Below, one piece after another: positions 1 through 9,291 of a stretch of 46,898 nt of DNA. The stretch spans positions 1 to 46,898 of the forward strand of contig NZ_JADU01000028.1 in assembly GCF_000518545.1 (NCBI RefSeq), written 5' to 3'. The stretch's first letter is position 1, and every line of letters starts with the position of its first letter. Both the position numbers and the translations under genes were made by a program. The stretch comes from Hallella seregens ATCC 51272 (GTDB taxonomy: Bacteria > Bacteroidota > Bacteroidia > Bacteroidales > Bacteroidaceae). The notes below the pieces were generated by a model. It saw only the letters and a program-made list of their open reading frames with translations. It did no database searches and was not told the origin of the DNA.

Positions 1-51
1 CCTCGCGCGCGTACGCGTGTATGTTTTAGAGAGAGGTTACGCCAGTGGCTT

Positions 52-72
52 GAGAGAGAGAGAGAGAGAGAG
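52..72. repeat. (GA)n microsatellite
   Basis: An uninterrupted 21-base GA dinucleotide run. Such runs are prone to slipped-strand length change. It does not lie in a credible gene, so any effect on expression would have to be on an element outside the left edge. Confidence 0.85.
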
Positions 73-290
73 TAGCAAATTATTTGGAACTACCAAACAA
101 TTCGACGAAAAAATTGCAGGAAAATTCATCTTTCCCTGCCGCTCTTCGCGCTCGCTCGAATATGGATGTTGTGGGTACATATATTTAAAATCCGCTACAA
201 AGGTAGTGAATGTTTGGGAAATGGGCAAGAGAATAATAGAAAAATTATCCATTGGTTGTATGAATACCTGAAAATGACAGAGTGGTTTTT

Positions 291-317
291 GGAGGGACAC
301 ACACGCTCTGTGTGCCC
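291..317. repeat. Single REP-like arm
   Basis: An imperfect palindrome beginning GGAGGGACACACAC and ending CTGTGTGCCC. It resembles the arms of the two 70-base paired elements at 33406-33475 and 45319-45388, but no second arm lies 20 bases away. It is probably a solitary or decayed copy of the same family. Confidence 0.4.
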
Positions 318-402
318 GCAACATCGTCGGAGGAGTGAACTCCTCGGGAATGAACCACACGCGACGAAAAACGAAAAAATCATGGCAAGCGGTGGAAAAC
401 AA

Positions 403-436
403 CCGTCCCACGCCATTGAAACGGAGCGTGGGACGG
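403..436 (-). terminator. Terminator after the toxin-antitoxin operon
   Basis: Perfect 11-base arms (403-413 and 426-436) with a 12-base loop lie 34 bases beyond the toxin stop codon. On the minus strand the hairpin is followed by TTGTTTT, consistent with intrinsic termination of the PIN-toxin operon. Confidence 0.65.
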
Positions 437-470
437 AAATGCTATGGGAATCTATCAGAAAGACCCTTAT

Positions 471-878
471 TTACAAACCATGCAGCAATTTAAAATCCGA
501 CAGTTTTATCATTTGGGTCTGTCCATGACTTTCCAAAACCAGCAGGTCTTTGTCACCGGATACAAGATAGTCTGCACCAACCGTCTCTGCCAGTGACAAG
601 AGATACAAGTCTTTGGAATCTCTTACCGGGCTCGTAGCTGTCTGCTGAACATTCGTACAGAGGCAAAAGCTGTGAATCAGATTCAACAAGTCTGCAACTT
701 CGGAGGCATCTGTGTATCTACGGATTTTCTCTCTGCCAGCCACGTCTCTAATCTCTGCCAAGAGTTCGCGGCAGACAAAGATGTCGACCGCCGGGTCGGT
801 CAAAATCTTTCGCATGAGAGCCGTCTGATGGCCCAGCAAGAACGAAATCCAGATATTGCAGTCAATGATGATTTTCAT
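471..878 (-). CDS. PIN-domain ribonuclease toxin
   Basis: A 135-residue protein of the single-domain PIN family (COG1569-like putative toxin component). The N-terminal strand MKIIIDCNIWISF carries the first acidic metal ligand, Asp6. Further conserved acids are in RELLAEIRD, in RDSKDLYLL and in the late SGDKDLL motif, the usual layout of the Mg2+-dependent nuclease centre. The start codon overlaps the stop of the upstream gene as ATGA, showing translational coupling with the antitoxin. PIN toxins of this type typically cleave RNA and are blocked by the partner protein; the target cannot be inferred. The surroundings look AT-richer than the nearby housekeeping genes, which fits a mobile module. 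Confidence 0.85.
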   Translation of the reverse strand: MKIIIDCNIWISFLLGHQTALMRKILTDPAVDIFVCRELLAEIRDVAGREKIRRYTDASEVADLLNLIHSFCLCTNVQQTATSPVRDSKDLYLLSLAETVGADYLVSGDKDLLVLESHGQTQMIKLSDFKLLHGL

Positions 879-1090
879 GATTTGCCATACCTAATGGCGC
901 TCACCTCATTCATGATGTCGTCTTCGGACAGTTCCACGGTCTGCGGCCGGCTTTCGATGAAAGCCTCCAGTCGCTGTTCGCTTGTCTGTGCCTGCCATCC
1001 GAACTTCCGTGCAAGGTCTTTCAGCAACTGCCAGTCGCTCTGCGGAATATTAAGATACACGGATTGCGTATTGCCTGTCGTGGTGTTCAT
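875..1090 (-). CDS. Antitoxin partner of the PIN toxin
   Basis: A 71-residue protein directly upstream of, and overlapping by four bases, the PIN toxin. The N-terminal half (VYLNIPQSDWQLLKDLARK) looks like a strand plus helix of the kind found in ribbon-helix-helix antitoxins. The C-terminal half is acidic (ELSEDDIMNEVSAIR) and is the likely toxin-binding segment. A strong AGGAGG-type ribosome binding site precedes the start, unusual for this phylum, where such sites are often absent. The antitoxin role rests on gene order, size and coupling; I do not recognise the exact family. Confidence 0.75.
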   Translation of the reverse strand: MNTTTGNTQSVYLNIPQSDWQLLKDLARKFGWQAQTSEQRLEAFIESRPQTVELSEDDIMNEVSAIRYGKS

Positions 1091-1093
1091 GCC

Positions 1094-1132
1094 AATTCCT
1101 CCTATGATATTGTGATGATTGCTGCAAAGATA
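1094..1132 (-). promoter_or_regulatory. Promoter and RBS of toxin-antitoxin operon
   Basis: On the minus strand a TATCTTTG box (1132-1125) matches the Bacteroidales -7 consensus TAnnTTTG. It is followed by a Shine-Dalgarno sequence AGGAGGAATT (1103-1094) just before the antitoxin ATG at 1090. I saw no clear -33 TTG at standard spacing. Confidence 0.55.
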
Positions 1133-1228
1133 GGAATAATCTCACAAACAGCCATGTTTCCTGCCGTGATTTTCGTTTCCGTCGTGTGTGTCAGTATGTC
1201 AAAGAGCAAGGGGGCTTAACACCGAGTG

Positions 1229-1345
1229 CTATCGGCGGACGATCTTCCTTGCCGTTCCGTCGCCCATACGGACGATGTTCAGCCCGCGACGCATCCCCTT
1301 TTGCCGACGGCCGTCCATGGAGTAGATGGCCTTGGTGGGGGTCGC
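1229..1345 (-). pseudogene. Remnant: C-terminal sorting-type tail only
   Basis: The last 38 codons before the stop at 1229 read as a Prevotella-type C-terminal tail: AIYSMDGRRQKGMRRG, then LNIVRMGDGTARKIVRR. From general knowledge such tails (Y-x-x-x-GRR ... G-[VL]-N-I-V) end secreted Prevotellaceae proteins and resemble type IX sorting domains. No body of a cargo protein lies upstream: the frame can be extended only to 1486 and contains no recognisable domain. I infer an internally deleted gene. A -7-like box at 1457-1464 may be its surviving promoter. It lies immediately downstream of sprA on the same strand. Confidence 0.55.
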
Positions 1346-1456
1346 CTGCAACAGGGTTGCGGCGCCGTTTGGGAGGGCCGCACAATGGCTTGCCGCATGG
1401 TATTTCGCAGAAGTCTCCACTGTGTTCAGATTTAAGCGTAGTATTGACGTTTGTTG

Positions 1457-1464
1457 CAAATATA
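1457..1464 (-). promoter_or_regulatory. -7 promoter box before the tail remnant
   Basis: TATATTTG on the minus strand matches the Bacteroidales -7 consensus. It lies about 110 bases upstream of the surviving tail codons and could be the original promoter of the deleted gene. Confidence 0.35.
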
Positions 1465-1504
1465 ACTCTTTTTCTGTAATTTGCAAGAAATGGAGCGAGA
1501 AAAG

Positions 1505-4500
1505 CTACCGCGTGAGGCTGAACTTGATGCTCAAGCCGAAGTCCTGCGTGGTAGTGGGATAGCTGCTGCTGCTCAGCAGCGGCGTGTTGGTTTGGCGATC
1601 CAGATAGAAACTCATGGTGAGGAGGCGCGAAAGTGTGTAGTCGGCCATGAACGAGAACTTGAAAGCAGTGTTGCCGCTGCTGGCCGACGAGGTGATGCTG
1701 GCAATGTCGCGGGTGATGCTGGCCTGGCGACGGTAGGACAAATCGAAGCGCATGTTCAGGTCGTGGTTGGCCCCGCTGCGGTTGCCGGAGCGGCTGGTCG
1801 TGGCGGCGGTCTGCTGTGTCTTGGCCTTGTCGCCGCCGCGGGCCTTGCCTTTCACCAGCCTCGGGTTGCGGCCGCCAAAGAGGTTGAAGTTGTTGATTTT
1901 ATAGCCGAGGCCCACCACCCAGTCCTTGCTCACGGCCTCGTTGAGCTGCACGCTGGTCATCGAGAGCGAGAGCACACGTGTCTGCCGGTACTCGGCCTTG
2001 ACCGTGAGATTGTTCTGCAGCGTCAGATCCACGCCGAGCAGGGGCGAGAAACTCTCGTTGATGCTCACCATGGAGACATTGTACATCGAGTTGGGAACGG
2101 GGCCGCCCGTGGTGGCGTCGGTGATGAAACCCATGCGAGGCCCCATCAGGGCCACAAACGTGGAATAGCTCTGGTAAGTGCCCACGGCGAAGACACTCTT
2201 GTAGCTGTGGTTGATGTTGACACTCTTGAAGCGGTCGCGCAGCCACGACAGCTTACCCAGACCACTGTAACGCAGCGTCCAGTTGGGCAGCAAATGCCTG
2301 AGCGCAGGGAAAATGTCGAGGCTGCTCCCGCCCATGCCGGTATAGCTGGCCAGGAAGGCGGGCACCATCACGTCTGCGCTGTAGGCCCCCACCCCGCCGT
2401 TGGCCGCGTCGAACGTGCGGCCGGCCAGCGCGGTGCCCTGCGGATAAACAGACCCGGCATAGCGGGCTTCGACACGCTGGCGGAAACCGTCGAGCGAACG
2501 ACAGAACTTCTCGAACGTGGCACTGCGGAACCCGTTGTTGGCATTGCCCATGCCCTCGAACGCCGAGCCGAGCGAGATGGTGGTCATGGCGAAAGTACCG
2601 GTCTGCGTGGTGGGAGACCCGGCATACATGTACTGGATGCTCTTGGCTGTGGTCTGCGTGCGGCTGGCATTGAGGTCTATCTTGAAGTTGCGGATGGGTT
2701 CGAGCGTGAGGCGCAGCTGCAAGTCTTCGGTAAAACTGGTGGTGGCCGGCGTCGCCACGCTGTCGTTCTGCAGCAGCCAGCCGTTGTTGCGGGCCTTTCC
2801 GATATAGTCGTCGTCCACCAAGCCAAAGGCAAAGTCGAGGCCCGGCGAGAGTGCGCCGGCCCCGGTGCGGCTGGTCTGGCCAAAAGCGTCGCCGATATTG
2901 GGCATGAAGCCGGGCAGGGCCAGCGTGTATTGACTGCGATAGGCCACGCTGACACTGCGCACCATCATGGCCACGCGGGCAATGGATTGTGCCGCGCGAT
3001 ACCAGCGTTGCTCGTCAAGAGGGGTCTTGGCCGTGACCGTGACCTTGACTTTGAGGGCCGAGTCCACGCGGTTGCGGATGCGGATGCGGTTGTCGTCGAG
3101 CTTCCTGTACTTAAGTTTCAGCGCGTGGCCGTCCTCGGTCTTGGCCGTGATGACGAGCCGCCGCGACTTCTTGTTGTGGGCAATGTCGATGGTGGTGTCG
3201 GGCAGCAGCGTCACCTCTTTCTCGAAAGACTGCTTGTTTTTGGGCAATTGCTGTTGCTTGGCGGCAGCCTGCTTCTGTTGCAGCTGCCACTGCTTCACGG
3301 CCTCGTCGGCGTCTTTACCGTCGGTCAGAGCCTGCTGGCGCACCTTGGCTTCCTCCTCCTGCTGCTTCTTGCGGTCGGCCTTGGCCTGTTGCCGGGTCTG
3401 CTGCTTGCGTTTCTGTTCGGAGGCGTTCGGCTCCTTGGCAAAGCGGTCGTTGGCTTTCTTGAGGAATGGAACGTGGTTGTATAGCTTCACCATGTCGAAA
3501 GCTCCATTGACGTTAAGCTGCCGGTTGTTCTGTATGGTGTTGCCCAGCGAGGTGCCGTCTTCGAGGTCAGTGCCGCGTATCCAGTTGTACGTGGCGTTGT
3601 AGGAGGCGTCGCTGGTGAGCCAGTCGAAGACGGGAAGCAGGTTAAGCGGCAGCTGGTACGAGAGGTTGAACGTCTGCTGATAGTCGAGCGGCGTGCCCAG
3701 ATGTTTGAGACTTGTCCACACGGAATCCTTCCAAGCCTCGTAGCGTGTGGGGTAAAGGTCCTTGTTGACAGGCGTGTAAGGCTCCTCCACCTCGGCGTGT
3801 GTGGCACTCTGGAAACTCATGTGGATGTTGCGGGTAAGGTCCCACCGCAGCCTGAACTCCCTGTTCCAGAGGAATTGTGAAGAGAAAGTGACGGGCAGCT
3901 GCGCCCCCTCCAGCGCATCCATGTCGCGCTCCTGCAGCTCGTAATAGCTGCGGGTGATCTCGGTGTCGAAGTTCACACTCTGCGGCAACCAATTCAGACC
4001 GAAGCGGCGTGGCAGGTCAAACCACTTGCTCTTGCTCTTGATTTTCTTGAACGGCTCCCAGGCCTTGTACACGGGCACCCAGCTGTAGTTCATGCCGCCG
4101 CGCCAGTTGTCCTCGTTCTCGTAGATGGTAGTCTCGCCCTGTGTATGGGCGTGACTGTGACTGTAGGAGAAAGAGAAGTTGGCCGGGTCGTAGGGCATGG
4201 GGTGGCGTTTGGTCTGGATGCCCACTTTGACATTGGAGAGCGAGAAGTTGGTGTTGATGGTTCTGGTCACGGCAATGCTCTCGATAGAGTCGCGCTCGCG
4301 GCGGCTGCCGGTGCTCTCCAGAGCGTCGGAGAGCTCCATGTCGGTGTCCAGCGGGTTGTATTTGGGGCGGGTCACCTGCTTGGTGACACTGTAGTAGAGG
4401 GGAGCCGAAACCTTAGCCTTGTCAGGGAAGAACTTGCCCAGCTCCAGACTTGTGGTGAAGGCGAGGTTGCTCCGATCGTCGCGCGAACGGGCGGCCACGC

Positions 4501-7500
4501 CGTCTTCCAGCCCGCCGAAGCCCTGCGTGACATACTTGCCCTGCAGGTTCATCGTGCCCAAATCAGAGAGTTGCACGTTCAGGTTGCCGTTGGCGGCCCA
4601 GCCGCCGGAGTTGTTGTACTCTTTCAGGCGCAGCTCATTGACCCACACCTCGCCGCTCTTCTGCTCGGCCGCAAGGTTGCGCACGCCGATGATGAGGGTC
4701 TTCACCTCGCCCAGCGTAGGGTTGCCCATGATGGTAACCTTGTTTTGCGGCCGGTCGTTGTCGTAGGCGGTGTAGGCCCGGTTGTAGGAGGCCAGTCCCT
4801 GAGCTTTCTGCCGGTTGCGTTCTTTCTTCACGGCGGTGAAGATCGAAAGCGGAATGTCGAGCATGTTTTCCTCGGGCCACACGGCCTTGCAGTCGGCCAG
4901 GTCGAAGCGGTTGTACGAGCGGGGGGCGGTGAGCTTGAGGGGTATCTCGTATTCGTAGTAATTGCTTTTGTAGTCTGAACCCAGCCGCACGAAGACGGCC
5001 AGCTGGTCGTCTTGCAGATTGGTGACGTTCTGCTCGTTGGCATTGGCGTGCACATACATCTGCAGACGCTTGTACTGCCGCAGGTCAAGCATGGTGTTCT
5101 TGTAGACGCATTTCGACTCGCCGCTGGAGAGGTTCGAGACGTTGATGTCGAGCGACTGCTCGTTGGCCTCAACCAGTTGGGGCTGTGTCGGGTCCTGCTC
5201 GCGCCTGATGCCGGGGGGCAACACGTAGTTGACGGGGGTCTTGTCGTTGTTCTCCTCGATGTTGACCGAGGCCGTAGTCATGGTGCCGGTCTGGGCTGCG
5301 GTGGCGTCAAGCTGCTGTTCGTAGACGCGCCAGGTACCGCGCACGAGGTCGAGACTGCCGAAGCGCATGACCACAGGATGCCGGAATCCCGTGAGGAACA
5401 TACGCATGAAGCGGATGCTGGAGAAGTCGGAGATGGAGCCCACACGGCTCTGATACTCCCGCAGGGGGATGCGGAAGAGGTACCAATCAATTTTCTCGGT
5501 CTTGGTATTGCGCAGTGTAGGCGAGGTCTCGCGCTTGTCCACGATGTAGTTCTTGCCCACGACGAGATCTTCGGGACGCACCGATATGCGGTACTGATAG
5601 TATTTTTCGTACTCGTTGAGCGTGTAGTCCTGGTTGATGTCTTCCACGTCGGGCGTTGTTTTGTAGGAGGTGTCGTAGCCCTCGGTACGGCTGTCGTTGT
5701 CGGGAGAGTTGCCCTGCGGGTTGTTGATGTACTTGTAGCGGCGCAGGATGGAGGCCTGCATGCGGTCGTAATCCGAGCCCCGGAAGTAGTGGTAGTCGTC
5801 GTTGGCGGGGTCGGCCCAGATGGAATCCCACACGGCAGCATTGACCTTTCCCTGTATCTGGGTCAGGAAATCCTGATACGACTGGAACTGCTGCTCCTCG
5901 GTATCGTTGAGTCCATTGTAGCCCAAGTCCTGCCGGGCGCGGCTGCCGCCCGACGTGGCAAAGGCGTAAGTAACGGTCGCCTGTGTGGGAATCTTGCCCC
6001 ACTGGGTGTAGGTGAAACTACTGGAACCATCCACGGGCAAGCCGCTCTCGTAGAACTTCTTGCCATCGCGGAGCACGTCTTCAGACACTTCTCCAAGGTT
6101 GATGTAGAAGTCGCCGCCATACTCCGAGGCGTTGGGCCGGCGGTTGGAATGGATGAACGGGTCCATCATCCAGAACTCGATGTACTCGATGTTGGCCGTC
6201 TCGAAGTCGCTGGTTTCGAGTTTCCGCGTCATGCCGCCCCAGTGTTGGGTAGGATTGTTCAGCGTGCCGTCGGCGGCAAGATCGGGATTGAAGTTGTAGG
6301 GGCCGCGCTCGTTGGGGTAGTAGGCCAGGTTGAGGATGGGGAGTGTGGACGTTGCCCCGCTGTAGCTGCTCTGGTCGCGGTTGGGATAGAGCTCCCTGAC
6401 ATAGACCTCGCGCACGTAGGGATCGCTGAGCTGGTCGAGGTCACTCTTGATGTGGCCGGGCGTGAGCGAAGAGCTGCGACGGGTGAAGAGCGGGTCGATG
6501 GTGTACCAGGCCATCAGTGAACGGTTGTATCCGCTGCGCAGTGTAGTCTTGTCCGACTGCTCGGCAAACATGGAGGGCACGCTGGAGAGCGTCCAGTTGG
6601 TGGGAATGGAAACGTCTATCTTGTCGGTGGTGTTCTCGAAGTCGTCGATGTAGGAGGCATTGTCCTGCGTGCCGTGGCTCTGTCCGGCAATGAGCTGGGC
6701 AAACTCGCCGGTGAACGAAATCTGCGAGGGCTGGGTGAGATGGAGGAAAGGAAGCCGGTCGAGCACGTTGGTGAGCCACTGGCTCTCGTGCTTCCAGTTC
6801 AGGTTGATGCCCCAGAGCGTGTTGTTGAGCGGCTCCGAACCCATCGACACCTTGGTGGTGAGCGCCTGCTCGGAAAGGTGCTGCAACGTGCCCGAGAGCT
6901 GGAAATTCTTGGAGAAATCGTACTCCCAGTTCATGCCGAACATGGTTTTCCGCTCCTGCGAATAGTCGCTCTGGCTCTCCAGCGAGACGTTGACCGAGGT
7001 GCCGGCATCGATGATGCTCTGGTTCAGGATGGTCACTTCGCCCGCACTGTAGTCCACGGAGTAATCGCTGCCCTCGGTGAGCGTCACGCCGCCGGCCGTG
7101 ACCACCACAGAGCCCTGCGGCACATTGTAGGCCCCAAGGGATATGACATTGGCCGACGTGCCGCGGTACTGGCCCTGCAAGATGAACTTGTCTTTCTCGG
7201 CAATCTGCTTGGCCGTGGTCTTGGTGGAGTCGTAGAGCTCGGTGAAGGCGTAGTTGCGCGCCTTGCCGGCATCCACGCCTTTGGACACCAAATAGTTGTA
7301 CAGGTAACTGCCGAAAGGCTCGGCCGCCGGGAAAAACACGCGGCCGTTGCTCACGGTGTAGCCGTCCACGTAGTCGAAATAGCCGTTGGGATGGGCCTTG
7401 TTGTTGTTGTCCAGCCGGTCGGCGCCCAGCACCTTGATGAGCGTCTGGCTCTTCACCTGGCTCTCGGGAATATAAGAAAGGTAGACGCCGGCCGTGTCGC

Positions 7501-9211
7501 TTTGGAACTTTACGTCCAGCCTGAACTTGTCTTTCTCCACTGTCGAGGCCAGGTAATACACGTTCTTCATCATCAAGTCCCAGTTGCCCTGCATGGGATT
7601 GTTGCTTGTATTCTTCAGCGACTTGACGAAAAGGGCCTGCCTCACGTCGGAAATGTCGCTGGCAAACTCGCCCACCTGGTAGGTCTGCCCGCCGTAGGTG
7701 TACTCGTAAGCAACGGCCAACACCTGGTCGGTCTGCAGCGAACTGCGCAGCGAAACATAGCCCAAGGCACTGTTGAGCGTGTACTCCGACGAGTTGAGCA
7801 GCCGGGCGCTCTGCAGCTTTTCATAGTCCACCCCGCCCACGAGGCCTGCCCCGTCGAGCGTACTCGAGGTCTGGTCGATGTTGCGGGCGTCGGCCAGCTG
7901 CCCCACGAGCGTGGCGTACTCGCTGTTGGCGGCATTGGCCGGCACGGGCGTTCCGCCGGCTGTCCACCGGCTGTTGCTGATGTTGCTGGTCTCGCCCAGG
8001 TCGGTCAGAGCCACGATGTCGCGCGTGTTGGACGTGGTTCCCGACTTGTTGGTCACCCAGATTTCCACGCGGTTGATGGTCACGCCCGTGGTGATGTTGG
8101 GCAGCGTCTTCATGCCCGCATCGTAGTGATTGCGGAAATATTGGGCCAGGAAGAAGTGGCGGTTCTCCTCATAATCGGCGGCGTCGATCTCGAAAGGGGT
8201 GAGCTGCTTGCCGCCCTTGCTGGACACGCTCTTCGACGAACTCTTCTTCTGCGAGGCCACAAGCTGCAGCTTGAGCTTGCCAAACTGCATGTCGGTGCGC
8301 AGGCCGAAGAGGCTGCTGGCCCCCTGCACCAGCGAGGAATTGGAGGGGAACGACACGTTGCCGGCCTCGACGAGCTTGATGATTTCGTCTTCCTTGCCGT
8401 CGTACTTCAGCTTCATGTTCTGCGAATCGAAGTCGAAAGTAGCGTCCGTGTTGTAGTTCAGGTTCATGTTCACTTTGTCGCCCACCCGGCCATTCACGCT
8501 GAGATTTATCTTCTCGTCGAAGTCCATCGTGGTGGTCTTGCGGTTGCGGATGGGCAGCGAGGGATTGTCGATGCTCTTGAATGTGGCCCCGAACTTCAGT
8601 TCGGCCGTGCCCTGCGTCTTGATGCGCACGCCGCCAGGACCGAAGATTTTCTCGGCCGGGCCCAGGCTGAAGTGCATGTCGGAGAAGTCGAACTTCTCCT
8701 TGCCCTGGGCTTTATACACCTCGTCGTTCTTGGAACGGAAGTACGCATTGCGGGCATGCTTCTCGCTCCAACGCAGGTATTCGGCCGGCGTCATCATGAT
8801 GGGGGCAGCCAGATAGGTGGAGCCCATGCGGGTTCCGATGATGTATCGGTCGAGGGTGTCGTTGTAGACCACCTCGTATTTCAGCCCCTCGGGCCGCTGC
8901 AAGTCCAGTGCCCGCTGTTCCAGGTCGTCGTAGGTGATGGGGGTGGTGCGCTGAATCTTCCAGCGCGGATGGAGCAAGGAGTCGGGGATGGAGTCGTCGT
9001 CGCTGAGAATGGGCTGCCCGGCGACGGGGCGGGCAGCCGGCGAGGCACCTGCATTTGCGGCGGCACCCCCCGCCGGACGGGCGGAGGCCGGGCGCGTGTT
9101 GCGGTTTTGCTGCCGGGGGTCGCGCTGGAAAACGGGCACCGCAACGGCATAGCTAGCCATCGCAACAGCCAGCACCACCCACGTGACGATATAGTTTTTC
9201 CGAATCTTCAA
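1505..9211 (-). CDS. sprA: SprA, type IX secretion outer-membrane translocon
   Basis: About 2568 residues, within the usual size range of SprA/Sov, the giant beta-barrel that moves type IX cargo across the outer membrane. The frame stays open well past the true start because it runs into ruvA. I place the start at the TTG at 9211, giving MKIRKNYIVTW and a hydrophobic export signal (residues 1 to about 27), then an Ala/Pro/Arg-rich linker to about 65. Conserved SprA blocks follow: SLGPAEKIFGPGGVRI near residue 180, FDEKINLSVNGRVGDKVN soon after, and RVAMMVRSVSVAYRSQ before the last barrel part. A Lys/Gln/Glu-rich segment lies near 1924-1997. The C-terminus FGLSIKFSLTR ends in an aromatic-rich barrel strand. 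ruvA ends 80 bases upstream on the same strand, so the two may be co-transcribed. Confidence 0.95.
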   Translation of the reverse strand: MKIRKNYIVTWVVLAVAMASYAVAVPVFQRDPRQQNRNTRPASARPAGGAAANAGASPAARPVAGQPILSDDDSIPDSLLHPRWKIQRTTPITYDDLEQRALDLQRPEGLKYEVVYNDTLDRYIIGTRMGSTYLAAPIMMTPAEYLRWSEKHARNAYFRSKNDEVYKAQGKEKFDFSDMHFSLGPAEKIFGPGGVRIKTQGTAELKFGATFKSIDNPSLPIRNRKTTTMDFDEKINLSVNGRVGDKVNMNLNYNTDATFDFDSQNMKLKYDGKEDEIIKLVEAGNVSFPSNSSLVQGASSLFGLRTDMQFGKLKLQLVASQKKSSSKSVSSKGGKQLTPFEIDAADYEENRHFFLAQYFRNHYDAGMKTLPNITTGVTINRVEIWVTNKSGTTSNTRDIVALTDLGETSNISNSRWTAGGTPVPANAANSEYATLVGQLADARNIDQTSSTLDGAGLVGGVDYEKLQSARLLNSSEYTLNSALGYVSLRSSLQTDQVLAVAYEYTYGGQTYQVGEFASDISDVRQALFVKSLKNTSNNPMQGNWDLMMKNVYYLASTVEKDKFRLDVKFQSDTAGVYLSYIPESQVKSQTLIKVLGADRLDNNNKAHPNGYFDYVDGYTVSNGRVFFPAAEPFGSYLYNYLVSKGVDAGKARNYAFTELYDSTKTTAKQIAEKDKFILQGQYRGTSANVISLGAYNVPQGSVVVTAGGVTLTEGSDYSVDYSAGEVTILNQSIIDAGTSVNVSLESQSDYSQERKTMFGMNWEYDFSKNFQLSGTLQHLSEQALTTKVSMGSEPLNNTLWGINLNWKHESQWLTNVLDRLPFLHLTQPSQISFTGEFAQLIAGQSHGTQDNASYIDDFENTTDKIDVSIPTNWTLSSVPSMFAEQSDKTTLRSGYNRSLMAWYTIDPLFTRRSSSLTPGHIKSDLDQLSDPYVREVYVRELYPNRDQSSYSGATSTLPILNLAYYPNERGPYNFNPDLAADGTLNNPTQHWGGMTRKLETSDFETANIEYIEFWMMDPFIHSNRRPNASEYGGDFYINLGEVSEDVLRDGKKFYESGLPVDGSSSFTYTQWGKIPTQATVTYAFATSGGSRARQDLGYNGLNDTEEQQFQSYQDFLTQIQGKVNAAVWDSIWADPANDDYHYFRGSDYDRMQASILRRYKYINNPQGNSPDNDSRTEGYDTSYKTTPDVEDINQDYTLNEYEKYYQYRISVRPEDLVVGKNYIVDKRETSPTLRNTKTEKIDWYLFRIPLREYQSRVGSISDFSSIRFMRMFLTGFRHPVVMRFGSLDLVRGTWRVYEQQLDATAAQTGTMTTASVNIEENNDKTPVNYVLPPGIRREQDPTQPQLVEANEQSLDINVSNLSSGESKCVYKNTMLDLRQYKRLQMYVHANANEQNVTNLQDDQLAVFVRLGSDYKSNYYEYEIPLKLTAPRSYNRFDLADCKAVWPEENMLDIPLSIFTAVKKERNRQKAQGLASYNRAYTAYDNDRPQNKVTIMGNPTLGEVKTLIIGVRNLAAEQKSGEVWVNELRLKEYNNSGGWAANGNLNVQLSDLGTMNLQGKYVTQGFGGLEDGVAARSRDDRSNLAFTTSLELGKFFPDKAKVSAPLYYSVTKQVTRPKYNPLDTDMELSDALESTGSRRERDSIESIAVTRTINTNFSLSNVKVGIQTKRHPMPYDPANFSFSYSHSHAHTQGETTIYENEDNWRGGMNYSWVPVYKAWEPFKKIKSKSKWFDLPRRFGLNWLPQSVNFDTEITRSYYELQERDMDALEGAQLPVTFSSQFLWNREFRLRWDLTRNIHMSFQSATHAEVEEPYTPVNKDLYPTRYEAWKDSVWTSLKHLGTPLDYQQTFNLSYQLPLNLLPVFDWLTSDASYNATYNWIRGTDLEDGTSLGNTIQNNRQLNVNGAFDMVKLYNHVPFLKKANDRFAKEPNASEQKRKQQTRQQAKADRKKQQEEEAKVRQQALTDGKDADEAVKQWQLQQKQAAAKQQQLPKNKQSFEKEVTLLPDTTIDIAHNKKSRRLVITAKTEDGHALKLKYRKLDDNRIRIRNRVDSALKVKVTVTAKTPLDEQRWYRAAQSIARVAMMVRSVSVAYRSQYTLALPGFMPNIGDAFGQTSRTGAGALSPGLDFAFGLVDDDYIGKARNNGWLLQNDSVATPATTSFTEDLQLRLTLEPIRNFKIDLNASRTQTTAKSIQYMYAGSPTTQTGTFAMTTISLGSAFEGMGNANNGFRSATFEKFCRSLDGFRQRVEARYAGSVYPQGTALAGRTFDAANGGVGAYSADVMVPAFLASYTGMGGSSLDIFPALRHLLPNWTLRYSGLGKLSWLRDRFKSVNINHSYKSVFAVGTYQSYSTFVALMGPRMGFITDATTGGPVPNSMYNVSMVSINESFSPLLGVDLTLQNNLTVKAEYRQTRVLSLSMTSVQLNEAVSKDWVVGLGYKINNFNLFGGRNPRLVKGKARGGDKAKTQQTAATTSRSGNRSGANHDLNMRFDLSYRRQASITRDIASITSSASSGNTAFKFSFMADYTLSRLLTMSFYLDRQTNTPLLSSSSYPTTTQDFGLSIKFSLTR

Positions 9212-9291
9212 AACCGCATCTGTTTGACCGTGTGCCGCCCCTCGCCCGCGCCTCTGCCCCGACAGGAGGCAACGGCCGGCGGCGCACCCGC

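Larger units (their letters stand above)
1..470. other. Gene-free left edge
   Basis: I see no convincing coding region here. The short open frames on both strands are low-complexity or lack any recognisable family feature. The stretch looks more AT-rich than the rest of the window. It contains a GA dinucleotide run, a REP-like arm and the presumed terminator of the downstream toxin-antitoxin operon, each listed separately. Confidence 0.6.

Noticed and set aside
166..528. A 120-codon plus-strand frame at the left edge
   Set aside because: It crosses a REP-like arm and the terminator hairpin of the toxin-antitoxin operon and overlaps the toxin gene end; no family feature is visible.
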